From DASPFV01 sp035620975 (GTDB lineage Bacteria > Acidobacteriota > Vicinamibacteria > Vicinamibacterales > 2-12-FULL-66-21): 40,368 nucleotides of DNA. The notes under the pieces were generated by a model. The model made no database searches, was not told the origin of the DNA, and was given only the letters and a program-made list of their open reading frames with translations. Position 1 is the stretch's first letter. Each line of letters opens with the position of its first letter. Both the position numbers and the translations under genes were made by a program. The stretch spans positions 1 to 40,368 of the forward strand of contig DASPFV010000100.1 in the NCBI GenBank assembly GCA_035620975.1. Direction: 5' to 3'. Positions 27,777-34,665 of this stretch are shown here, piece by piece.

Positions 27777-28842
27777 CCTGGCGCTCGTCGGGTTCGGCAA
27801 CGTGGCCCGGCGCTTCGTTCGCCTCCTCGACGAACGCCGGTCCGATCTGAACGACACTTTCGATCTCGAGTGTCGGATCGTCGCGATCGCCACGCGCCGC
27901 CACGGCGCGCGGCTGGCCCTCGAGGGGCTCGACCCAATCGAGGCGGCCGCGACAGTGGAACGGGGGGCGCAGCTCGATGCGACCGGCCAGAACCGGGCGC
28001 TGGACGCCATCCGCCTGCTCGGCACGTCGACCTCGCCGCTGCGCGTCGTCCTCGAGACGACCACGCTGGAGATCAAGGACGGGGAGCCCGCGCGAAGCCA
28101 CCTTCGCGCCGCGCTCGACGCGGGCTGCCACGTGGTCACCGCCAACAAGGGCCCCGCCGCGTTTGCCTGGCGCGAGCTGCAGGCCCACGCCGACGCCCGC
28201 GGGCTGTCGTTCCTGTTCGAAGGCGCCGTGATGGATGGCGTCCCCGTTCTCAGCCTGGTCCGGGAGACGTTGCCAGCGGTACGGGTCCTGGGCTTCCGCG
28301 GCGTCGTCAACAGCACGACGAACCATGTGCTGACGGCGCTCGAGGACGGCGAGCCGTTCGGTCCTGCGCTCGCGCGCATGCAGGCGGAAGGGATTGCCGA
28401 GGCGGACGCCTCGCTCGATCTGGAAGGTTGGGATGCGGCAGCCAAAGCAGCCGTCCTGGCCAACGTCTGGCTGGATGCCCGGATTACTCCCCACGACGTG
28501 GAGCGACAGGGCCTCGGACCGGGGACGGCCGTCGAGGCGCAGGCGGCGCGCGCACGGGGCAGGCGGCTGCGGCTGGTGGCCAGCGCCGCGCGTGGAAAGC
28601 GCCCCACCGTCCGCCCGACCGAGCTGGAGGGTCACGACCTGCTGGCGGGCTTGCGCGGAATGGCGAACGCACTCGTGATCGAGACCGACCTGCTCGGCCG
28701 GATTGCTGTCACCCAGCTCGACGGAGGCCTGACCCAGACCGCCTATGCGCTCCTGAGCGATCTCGTCACGATTCGCCGCCGGACTGCAGCGCGTCCCGGA
28801 GCGCCCGCTCGTCGAATCCCGGGATCGCGCGGCCGCCGATGA
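27766..28842 (+). CDS. Homoserine dehydrogenase-like oxidoreductase
   Basis: The 358-residue protein has a nucleotide-binding start (LVGFGNVARRFVRLL) and the homoserine dehydrogenase catalytic domain: VVTANKGPAA, EGAVMDGVPVLSLVRETLP, FRGVVNSTTNHVLTALEDG, EGIAEADASLDLEGWDAAAK. Homoserine dehydrogenase reduces aspartate semialdehyde to homoserine. The usual NGTTN is NSTTN here, and no ACT regulatory domain follows. The last 25 residues are arginine/proline-rich and overlap by 77 bp the end of the convergent glutaredoxin gene, so the true functional end may be earlier. It is coupled to the aminotransferase upstream. Confidence 0.88.
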   Translation: MRADLALVGFGNVARRFVRLLDERRSDLNDTFDLECRIVAIATRRHGARLALEGLDPIEAAATVERGAQLDATGQNRALDAIRLLGTSTSPLRVVLETTTLEIKDGEPARSHLRAALDAGCHVVTANKGPAAFAWRELQAHADARGLSFLFEGAVMDGVPVLSLVRETLPAVRVLGFRGVVNSTTNHVLTALEDGEPFGPALARMQAEGIAEADASLDLEGWDAAAKAAVLANVWLDARITPHDVERQGLGPGTAVEAQAARARGRRLRLVASAARGKRPTVRPTELEGHDLLAGLRGMANALVIETDLLGRIAVTQLDGGLTQTAYALLSDLVTIRRRTAARPGAPARRIPGSRGRR

Positions 28843-29011
28843 CTGTCAGCGGGATCGTGCGGTACCCGAGCGTCAGCAGGTCCGTATACGCCTGGTGGTC
28901 CTCCTCGACGTTTCGAACGACGAATGCGTGCCCCCCGTGTGAAAGAAACTCCTTCACCCGCTCGCACGCCAGTCAATGCGAGCCCGAGTAGACAATGATG
29001 TCCGATGCCAT
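28766..29011 (-). CDS. Glutaredoxin-like selenoprotein (Sec at UGA codon 13)
   Basis: From ATG at 29011 the frame reads MASDIIVYSGSH, TGA (28973-28975), then LACERVKEFLSHGG and the rest of a glutaredoxin fold: HAFVVRNVEED, GYRTIPLTVIGG with the cis-proline, and GRAIPGFDERALRDAL. The TGA sits where the first cysteine of CxxC belongs, giving U13-L-A-C16. Sequence on both sides is conserved glutaredoxin in one frame. A SECIS-like hairpin follows at the right distance. Sec insertion would give an 81-residue redox enzyme; without it the N-terminal strand and active site are lost. Upstream in-frame TAG excludes an earlier start. The alternative is a recent nonsense mutation in a Cys codon. Confidence 0.82.
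28926..28969 (-). promoter_or_regulatory. Predicted bacterial SECIS element
   Basis: Three bases after the TGA on the minus strand, GCGTGC (28964-28969) pairs perfectly with GCACGC (28926-28931). Inside lies an asymmetric internal loop and a 7-bp upper stem, GTGAAGG (28951-28957) with CTTTCAC (28939-28945, one G-U), closed by the 5-base loop AGTTT. The apical loop starts 22 bases after the UGA and has G among its first two bases, as in known bacterial SECIS elements. It lies wholly within coding sequence. It was not folded computationally. Confidence 0.72.
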
Positions 29012-30237
29012 CCATCGATTCTAAGCCCGCCGCACGCCTGGATGCGGCCGCGCCACCGCTCGACGGGCTGCTCGTCCTCGACTTCACGCGCGTGCTCTCC
29101 GGGCCGTACTGCACGATGCTGCTCGGAGACATGGGGGCCCGGATCATCAAGATCGAACAGCCGGGGCGCGGCGACGACACCCGCGCCTGGGGCCCGCCGT
29201 TCATCGGGGCTGAGAGCGCGTACTTCCTCAGCGTGAATCGCAACAAGGAGAGCCTCACGCTCGATCTGAAACGGCCGGAAGCGCTCGCCGTCATCGAACA
29301 GCTCCTCGATCGTGCCGATGTCGTCGTCGAGAACTTCAGGCCGGGCACGATGGACCGGTTGAAGCTCGGATACCAGCGCGTCTCGGACCGCTGGCCGCAG
29401 ATCGTCTACTGCTCGATTTCGGGCTTCGGCCAGACAGGGCCAAGGCGGGACCAACCCGGCTACGATGCGGTGGTCCAGGCCGAAGCCGGCCTGATGAGCA
29501 TCACCGGTGACGCCGCGGGTTCACCATTCCGCCTGGGAGTGGCGATCGCCGACATCGCCAGCGGGATGTTCGCGGCGCAGGGCGTGGCGATGGCGCTCCT
29601 GGCCAGAGCACGGACGGGCCGGGGACAGCTCGTCGACATTGGAATGCTCGACGCGGCGGCCGCGCTCCTCACCTACCAGGCGGGGATCTTCTTCGCCACC
29701 GGCGAATCGCCGCGCCGGATGGGCAACCGCCACCCGACAATCGTGCCGTACGAGACCTTCGCGGCGGCCGACGGCGAGTTCGTGCTGGCCGTCGGGAACG
29801 ACGAGCTGTGGCAGCGCTTCTGCGAGGCGGCGGGGCTTCAGGAGCTCTCTGCCGATCCTCGGTTCGGGACGAATCGCGGACGTGTCGAGCACTATCCCGT
29901 GCTGCGGCCCCTGCTCGAAACGCGGCTCCGGAGCCGCACCCGCGCGCACTGGCTCGCTGCCTTCAGCGGCGCGGGTATCCCCTGCGGAGCGGTGAGGGAT
30001 CTGGCGGGGGTCTTCGCGGATCCCCAGCTCGACGCGAGGGGCATGATCGAGTCAATCGAGCACGCCATGGCCGGCCCGCTCCGCCTGCTCGGCGTGCCCG
30101 TCAAGCTCTCGCACACTCCGGGCAGGATCCGGTGCGCACCGCCGGTGCTGGGCCAGCACACGGACCGCATCCTGCGCGACGATCTCGGGCTGACTGATCA
30201 TGACGTGCGGCGGCTGGCTGAACTGGGCGTGACGTGA
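29005..30237 (+). CDS. CaiB/BaiF family CoA-transferase
   Basis: The 410-residue protein belongs to class III CoA-transferases, which move CoA between carboxylic acids through an aspartyl-CoA thioester. Motifs in order are LVLDFTRVLSGPYCTMLLGD, GARIIKIEQPGRGDDTR, VVVENFRPGTMDRLKLGY, QPGYDAVVQAEAGLMSITG and LGVAIADIASGM, where D183 is the expected nucleophile. The substrate is unknown. The ATG at 29005 lies 6 bp inside the divergent glutaredoxin start, so the two genes overlap head to head. The ~18-residue N-terminal leader is longer than usual. Confidence 0.92.
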   Translation: MPSIDSKPAARLDAAAPPLDGLLVLDFTRVLSGPYCTMLLGDMGARIIKIEQPGRGDDTRAWGPPFIGAESAYFLSVNRNKESLTLDLKRPEALAVIEQLLDRADVVVENFRPGTMDRLKLGYQRVSDRWPQIVYCSISGFGQTGPRRDQPGYDAVVQAEAGLMSITGDAAGSPFRLGVAIADIASGMFAAQGVAMALLARARTGRGQLVDIGMLDAAAALLTYQAGIFFATGESPRRMGNRHPTIVPYETFAAADGEFVLAVGNDELWQRFCEAAGLQELSADPRFGTNRGRVEHYPVLRPLLETRLRSRTRAHWLAAFSGAGIPCGAVRDLAGVFADPQLDARGMIESIEHAMAGPLRLLGVPVKLSHTPGRIRCAPPVLGQHTDRILRDDLGLTDHDVRRLAELGVT

Positions 30238-30395
30238 ACCAGAAGCGGGCTCCTCTCGAGTTCCGCACCCCGGCTGCGCCGGACCCACGATGTCCTGAAA
30301 ACAGGCGCGCCAAGGGCGCCGCCCGCCGGAGCGCCTGCGCGCGAAGGCGGAAGCGGGGATGGTGGGCCCCGCGAGCGACGGCGACGCTGGGGCCC

Positions 30396-30420
30396 CCGGC
30401 GCGCGTTCTTCGCGCGCTGG
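30396..30420. terminator. Strong GC hairpin, possible bidirectional terminator
   Basis: CCGGCGCGCG, loop TTCTT, CGCGCGCTGG: a 10-bp stem with one G-T pair. Its position between converging genes suits termination, but no T-run follows on either strand, so intrinsic termination is uncertain. Confidence 0.4.
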
Positions 30421-30437
30421 GGTGGGGTGGGGTGGGG
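30419..30437 (+). other. G-quadruplex motif
   Basis: GGGGTGGGGTGGGGTGGGG gives four G4 tracts with single-T loops, the most stable parallel G-quadruplex geometry. It begins in the last two bases of the adjacent hairpin stem, so the two structures compete for those bases. It lies on the coding strand downstream of the CaiB gene. Confidence 0.75.
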
Positions 30438-30477
30438 TCCGGCGGGGCGAAGGCCCCCGTTTCACCTCAGAGGGATG

Positions 30478-30906
30478 CTAGCGTTCGACGAACGGCCCGA
30501 TCTCGGCAAGCACGAAATCCAGCACGTCGGAGTCGGTCAAATCCGCGACTGCCACGCCTTCGCGCACCGGCCGCTCCGAGCTGACCTGTCGGCGTCCGCG
30601 CCCTCGGCTGACGCGACCGACCACGGCCGGGGGGTCCTGTGCGGAGTCGAGCCAGAGCTCGATGTAGTCGTCTGCCGAGCCCTCGGCCGAGAGCCGGACG
30701 GAGCCGGCAGGCGTGAAGACCTTGAACCGATGGCCCTCCGCGACCAGCGCGGACGCCAGGATCTGAAGCACCGGGGTGGCGCGCTCGGTCAGGAACCGGT
30801 CGAACTCGCGCGCCGCGGCGTCCGAACGTTCACGCCGCCCCCGCGCGTCGAGGCGGGCGCGCTCAATCGCGGCGCGCAGCCGCCTTCGCACCTCGGGGAC
30901 GTCCAT
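30478..30906 (-). CDS. Hypothetical protein (142 aa) partnered with PilT-like ATPase
   Basis: I do not recognise this family. The soluble protein has a charged helical N-terminus (residues 1-55, Arg/Glu/Ala-rich, REFDRFLTERATPVLQILA). A beta-rich middle follows (HRFKVFTPAGSVRLSAEG, DDYIELWLD, AVVGRVSRGRGRR), then a C-terminal helix (TDSDVLDFVLAEIGPFVER). No signal peptide, membrane helix or cysteine cluster is present. It begins 4 bp after the PilT-like gene on the same strand, suggesting co-translation and perhaps a regulatory or adaptor role for that ATPase. Confidence 0.7.
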   Translation of the reverse strand: MDVPEVRRRLRAAIERARLDARGRRERSDAAAREFDRFLTERATPVLQILASALVAEGHRFKVFTPAGSVRLSAEGSADDYIELWLDSAQDPPAVVGRVSRGRGRRQVSSERPVREGVAVADLTDSDVLDFVLAEIGPFVER

Positions 30907-30910
30907 CCCC

Positions 30911-33607
30911 TCAGACTAGCCTGTCTGCAAACGCGGTGTCGACGCCCTCCCGCTTGAAGCGCTCCAGGAGGGTCGTCCGATCGTTGGCCTTCCGCCACGC
31001 TTCCACCGGCTGAACCGATTTGTCCCGAACGAGCGCCAGCAGTGCCTCGGTCATCGACACGATCCCCGGCGCCTTGGTCGCCTCCGAGAGCGCCTGCAGA
31101 TCCTTGGTGCGGCCCTCGCGAATCGCTGACGCCACGGACGACGTGTTGAGCAGCACTTCCCGCGCGGGGACGCGGCCACCGCTGGCGCGGCGGACGAGCA
31201 CCTGGCTGACGACGCCGCGCAGCGCGCCGGAAAGCGACCGAGCGGCACGGCCCCGCCGCTCGGCCGGAAATGCCTCCAGGAACTGATCCACCGCCGCGAC
31301 CGCCGAGGGCGCGGAGAGGGTAGCGAAGACGAGGCGCCCGGACTCGGCGGCCTCGAGCGCCGCGGCCGCGAGCTCCGCCGACTGCAGATCTTCGATGACC
31401 AGCACGTCGGGATCCTCGCGAAGCACCGCGCGCGCCGCGGCTGCGGCTCGTGCGGGATCGTCCCCGAGCTCGCGCTGACTGATGAAAGAACGCCGGCTCT
31501 CGTGGACGAACCCGATGTGCGATTCCAGCGTGATCACGTGATCGCCGCGGTTCACGTTGATCTGATCGATGAACGCGTTGAGGAGCGTCGACTTGCCGCT
31601 CGCGTGCGGACCGGCAATCAGGACCAGGCCGTCCGCCTGCCCGGCGAGCGATCGCACTTCGGGCGGCAGGCCGACGTGGTCCATACGGAAGATCACGCCC
31701 GGACCGCGGTGATCGCGGAACGTCAGACAGCGCACGCGCCCCACGTCGGGGACGTCGCTCATCCACTCCAGCTCCGCGCCCGGGCGCGCCGGATGCTGCG
31801 GCGGGGTGAGCGTGGCGATGAGGCCCTCGATCTCCTGTTCGCCCAGTGCTGCCTGGTTCTCGAGGATGGAGATCTCGCCGTTCACGCGGATGGCGGGCTT
31901 GGACTGCGCGACCAGGTACACCGTGCTGGCGCCACGGGCCGCGGCCGTTCGAAGCGCGCTCTGAAGCGTGGCATGCCCGTGGCCGGCCTCGGCCCGCGCG
32001 GGGCCGCGACCCATCGGAACCACCGTCGGCCGTCCCGCCGCGGCGCCTGTCTCCTGAAAAGCGCCGGGCGCTTGTGCGCCAGCGGCCGGATGTCTCTCGG
32101 AAAGTGACTCGCTCACGGGCAACCTCGGTTCGGCAGCGGGAGCCGGCGGCAGCACCGAGGCTGCCGCAGCGGCTTCCGGAATCGCGGACTCGACGGGAGG
32201 AACCGCGGCTTCCGCGACGGCCTTCGCGGGCTCCTCTGGGGTTGACGGCGTTGCTGGGAATTCGGAGGGCAACGCGGCGGCGGCGGGCGCTCCGGGCTCG
32301 GGCCGGCGGTCGGCTGCGACTTCCACGGCGTCCACGCCAGGCGGCGCCTCGGCAACCGGTTCGGGTGGGGCGGCTTCGGCCGGCGCACCTGAGGCTAACG
32401 CGGGCTCCGACGGCGTGGCCGGGACGTGATCCGCCGTGTCCCCGTCAGCGAGGGCTGCCGGCTCGAGAGGCTTTGCGTCCGCGTCGGCAGATCCCGGGAG
32501 AGGCCCCGGTTCCCCCGCCGATTGCTGCATGGGCTCGTCAGCCGGCTCTGAGGCCGCGGGGGCCTCCTGGCGGCCCGCGGTCGGTCCGCCGGAGGCCGTG
32601 ATCGTGATTTCCTCGACCGACGCCTCGATCCATTCCTCATCGGAACCCGCTTCGGCCAGCGCGGCCGCCAGCTCGGTATCCAGCGTCGCGGACTCGAGCG
32701 GGAGCAGGTTCGCGTCTTCCTCTACGGATTCGATTTCGGCCCCCAGGCCGGAGGTCAGCAACGCCGACGCGGTGGCCGCCAGCAGCTCGTCCACCTCGGT
32801 CTCCGACGGGGCCTCCTGCGGGACCTCCCCGACCAGCTCGAAGGGCTCGCGAGCCTCCTCGAGCGGTGGTGAAGGAGTTTCCGCGACTGGGGGCTCGACG
32901 GGCGGCGGTTCGACGCGTTCGACAGGGATGACGACGTGTTCGACGCGCTCGGGCTGTTGTGCACCGACCTCATCCAGCACCGGCCTGCGCTCTTCAAGCT
33001 GCCGCACCGGGAACTTCGGCCCAGCAACGCCCGCTCCCTCGCGCTCGTCTGCAGATCGGCGGACGACCGCGGCCTCATGCGGCACGTGAGGCGCGTCGGT
33101 ACGGATCGATACCGGCGCGGGAGCCGCCGGCGCATCCGTGGTGCCCGTCGCCCCCGACACGGACGCGGAGACCCCCGCGCCGGACACGAGTGCCGGATGT
33201 GCTTCGGCGGCGGCCGGCTCGGGAACCTCGGCGGGCTGACGTCGCACTTCGAGCCAGATGTCGTCGCCGCCGCGCGCGGCGACCACGGTGAAGCGATCGC
33301 GCACCCCGGCGGGCGCAGCAATCTCGTGCTCCACCGCACCGACTTCGTCGAGCGTGCGGCAGTGCTCCGCCGGCAGGATCTGCATGAGCATGCTGTGCAC
33401 GGCCTCGGGTGTCAGCACCCGTGACGAGAGCTCGACCTGCCCCCAGGCGAGCGGACCCCGATAGGCGCTCATCGCCGCAGACGTCGTCACCACGTACGGC
33501 TTCTCGCCGACGTGCATCACGAGCGCGTCGCCTTCGAGGCGGACAATGGCGTCAAGGAGGGAGTCGAGTAGCTTCACGTTCGATTCAGCTCCGCCCCCGA
33601 TCGGCAT
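30911..33607 (-). CDS. PilT-like ATPase with duplicated N-terminal domain and long linker
   Basis: Of ~898 residues, about 12-125 form a PilT-type N-terminal domain (LLDSLLDAIVRLEGDALVMH ... AGVRDRFTVVAARGGDDIWLEV). About 130-540 are Ala/Pro/Glu-rich linker. About 543-640 form a second N-terminal-like domain (LQSALRTAAARGASTVYLV ... RVNGEISIL), and 645-899 the ATPase core. The core has Walker A GPHASGKST, the FVHESRRSFISQRELGDD motif and LREDPDVLVIEDLQ. PilT proteins retract type IV pili, but here the His-box TLHT is TLSA and the Walker B region lacks the usual GEMRD. It may therefore be a diverged motor. The start is ATG 33607; a GTG at 33577 with GGCGGAG upstream is possible. Confidence 0.8.
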   Translation of the reverse strand: MPIGGGAESNVKLLDSLLDAIVRLEGDALVMHVGEKPYVVTTSAAMSAYRGPLAWGQVELSSRVLTPEAVHSMLMQILPAEHCRTLDEVGAVEHEIAAPAGVRDRFTVVAARGGDDIWLEVRRQPAEVPEPAAAEAHPALVSGAGVSASVSGATGTTDAPAAPAPVSIRTDAPHVPHEAAVVRRSADEREGAGVAGPKFPVRQLEERRPVLDEVGAQQPERVEHVVIPVERVEPPPVEPPVAETPSPPLEEAREPFELVGEVPQEAPSETEVDELLAATASALLTSGLGAEIESVEEDANLLPLESATLDTELAAALAEAGSDEEWIEASVEEITITASGGPTAGRQEAPAASEPADEPMQQSAGEPGPLPGSADADAKPLEPAALADGDTADHVPATPSEPALASGAPAEAAPPEPVAEAPPGVDAVEVAADRRPEPGAPAAAALPSEFPATPSTPEEPAKAVAEAAVPPVESAIPEAAAAASVLPPAPAAEPRLPVSESLSERHPAAGAQAPGAFQETGAAAGRPTVVPMGRGPARAEAGHGHATLQSALRTAAARGASTVYLVAQSKPAIRVNGEISILENQAALGEQEIEGLIATLTPPQHPARPGAELEWMSDVPDVGRVRCLTFRDHRGPGVIFRMDHVGLPPEVRSLAGQADGLVLIAGPHASGKSTLLNAFIDQINVNRGDHVITLESHIGFVHESRRSFISQRELGDDPARAAAAARAVLREDPDVLVIEDLQSAELAAAALEAAESGRLVFATLSAPSAVAAVDQFLEAFPAERRGRAARSLSGALRGVVSQVLVRRASGGRVPAREVLLNTSSVASAIREGRTKDLQALSEATKAPGIVSMTEALLALVRDKSVQPVEAWRKANDRTTLLERFKREGVDTAFADRLV

Positions 33608-33610
33608 CAC

Positions 33611-33922
33611 CGCGGTTCCCGGTCACGCGAATGGCCGGCGTTGCGGGCGCGGGCAACGCGAGCGCCGCTCCTGAGCAGCCGCTGTCGATCACATCCATGG
33701 CAGGTGCCTCACGAGCGACCCGGCGCAGTGCAGCGCCGGATGTACGCAGGCTCTTGTCGTCCTCTGGTGCACGCCTGCGCCGGGGAGGCTTGATGGAAGC
33801 TTCGATGGAACCCCGGGGCGTTCCAAGGTCCATCGAAAAAATAGTAGCAGAGAGACGCCCCTCACGAACCGCTTTTCTCGCGTGCAACGGGGCAGGATTG
33901 CACGTGCCGGCACACCGGAACG
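33611..33922. other. Intergenic region upstream of the PilT-like gene
   Basis: About 310 bp separate the ubiE stop from the PilT-like start. No supported gene is present. It holds the inverted repeat described separately and an A/T-rich spot (AAAAAATAG) at 33836-33844 next to it, on which a minus-strand promoter could be centred. Confidence 0.5.
33801..33837. repeat. 9-bp perfect inverted repeat around CCCCGGGG
   Basis: TTCGATGGA (33801-33809) and TCCATCGAA (33829-33837) are exact reverse complements, separated by 19 bp containing CCCCGGGG. It lies about 200 bp upstream of the PilT-like start. It could be a regulator-binding palindrome or an RNA hairpin in the leader. On the minus strand a TTTTTT run comes before the hairpin rather than after it, so it is not an intrinsic terminator for ubiE. 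Confidence 0.6.
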
Positions 33923-34651
33923 TCATTTCCACGCGCAGTGGAACGCCATCAGTCCTCCGAGCACCGGGTATGTTTCGCATGCCGCGAACCCGGACGAACG
34001 GATGAGGTGAGCGACCGCGTCCGCACCCGGGTATCGGCTGATCGATTCGGGAATGTAGCGGTAGGTATCGGGATCGCGGTGGAGCACGATTCCGAGCGCG
34101 GAGCCGATCACCGTGAGGTACGCCAGGTACGCCGCGCGGACCGCAGCATTCGACGGCCGGTCGAAGTCGAGCGATAGGAACTGGCCGCCGGGCCGGAGGA
34201 CCCGCCCGATTTCAGCCACGGCGACGTCGATCGCCGGAACGTTGCGGATGCCATAGCCGGTCGTGACGAGATCGAATTGCGCATCGCCGAACGGCAGCGC
34301 CACCATGTCGCCCACGACCCAGGAGGCGCGGTCGCGGGGCGATCGCTTCGATCGCGCGATGTCCACCATCCGCGCCGTGATGTCCAGGCCCACGACCAGT
34401 GCCCCCCGCCGTGCGCAGAGATACGTGAGGTCGCCCGTGCCGCACGCGAGATCGAGTGCCCGCGTGGTGGCATGGATCGGCGCCATCGCGACCAGGCGCC
34501 GCTTCCAGCTCCGGTCCTGCCCCCACGAGAGGAGGACCGTGATGAGGTCGTAGCGATCGGCGATGACCGAGAAGAGCCGCCGCACGTAGCGGTGCTTGCC
34601 CTCGGGCGTACCGAGCGCCTCTCGCAGCGGCGGGCGTTCGAGTCGAGGCAT
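33923..34651 (-). CDS. ubiE: Demethylmenaquinone/ubiquinone methyltransferase (UbiE/MenG)
   Basis: The 242-residue SAM-dependent enzyme methylates the quinone ring in the last step of menaquinone synthesis. The SAM motif is ALDLACGTGDLTYLCA, followed by acidic D90 region VVGLDITARMVDIAR, DMVALPFGDAQFD and the UbiE hallmark TTGYGIRNVPAID. VLRPGGQFLSLDF completes the fold. With MqnE at 3.7-4.9 kb, a menaquinone product is favoured over ubiquinone. It starts 14 bp from the divergent DtxR-like gene. Confidence 0.92.
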   Translation of the reverse strand: MPRLERPPLREALGTPEGKHRYVRRLFSVIADRYDLITVLLSWGQDRSWKRRLVAMAPIHATTRALDLACGTGDLTYLCARRGALVVGLDITARMVDIARSKRSPRDRASWVVGDMVALPFGDAQFDLVTTGYGIRNVPAIDVAVAEIGRVLRPGGQFLSLDFDRPSNAAVRAAYLAYLTVIGSALGIVLHRDPDTYRYIPESISRYPGADAVAHLIRSSGFAACETYPVLGGLMAFHCAWK

Positions 34652-34665
34652 CGCCGGGAGGGCCG

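Larger units (their letters stand above)
30238..30477. other. GC-rich convergent intergenic region with hairpins
   Basis: The 240-bp gap lies between the convergent CaiB and 142-codon genes. It holds inverted repeats CAGGCGC (30302-30308) with GCGCCTG (30331-30337), a very strong 10-bp hairpin at 30396-30420 and a G-quadruplex motif. It may end transcription from both sides without a T-run. No gene was found. Confidence 0.6.

Noticed and set aside
28766..28957. Short glutaredoxin-like protein starting at the GTG at 28957
   Set aside because: This start falls inside the predicted SECIS stem and would lack the first beta strand and the redox motif; the frame clearly continues upstream through the TGA.
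33585..33980. 131-codon minus-strand frame in the ubiE-PilT gap
   Set aside because: It overlaps the ends of both real genes, has no ribosome-binding site and shows compositional bias typical of shadow frames.
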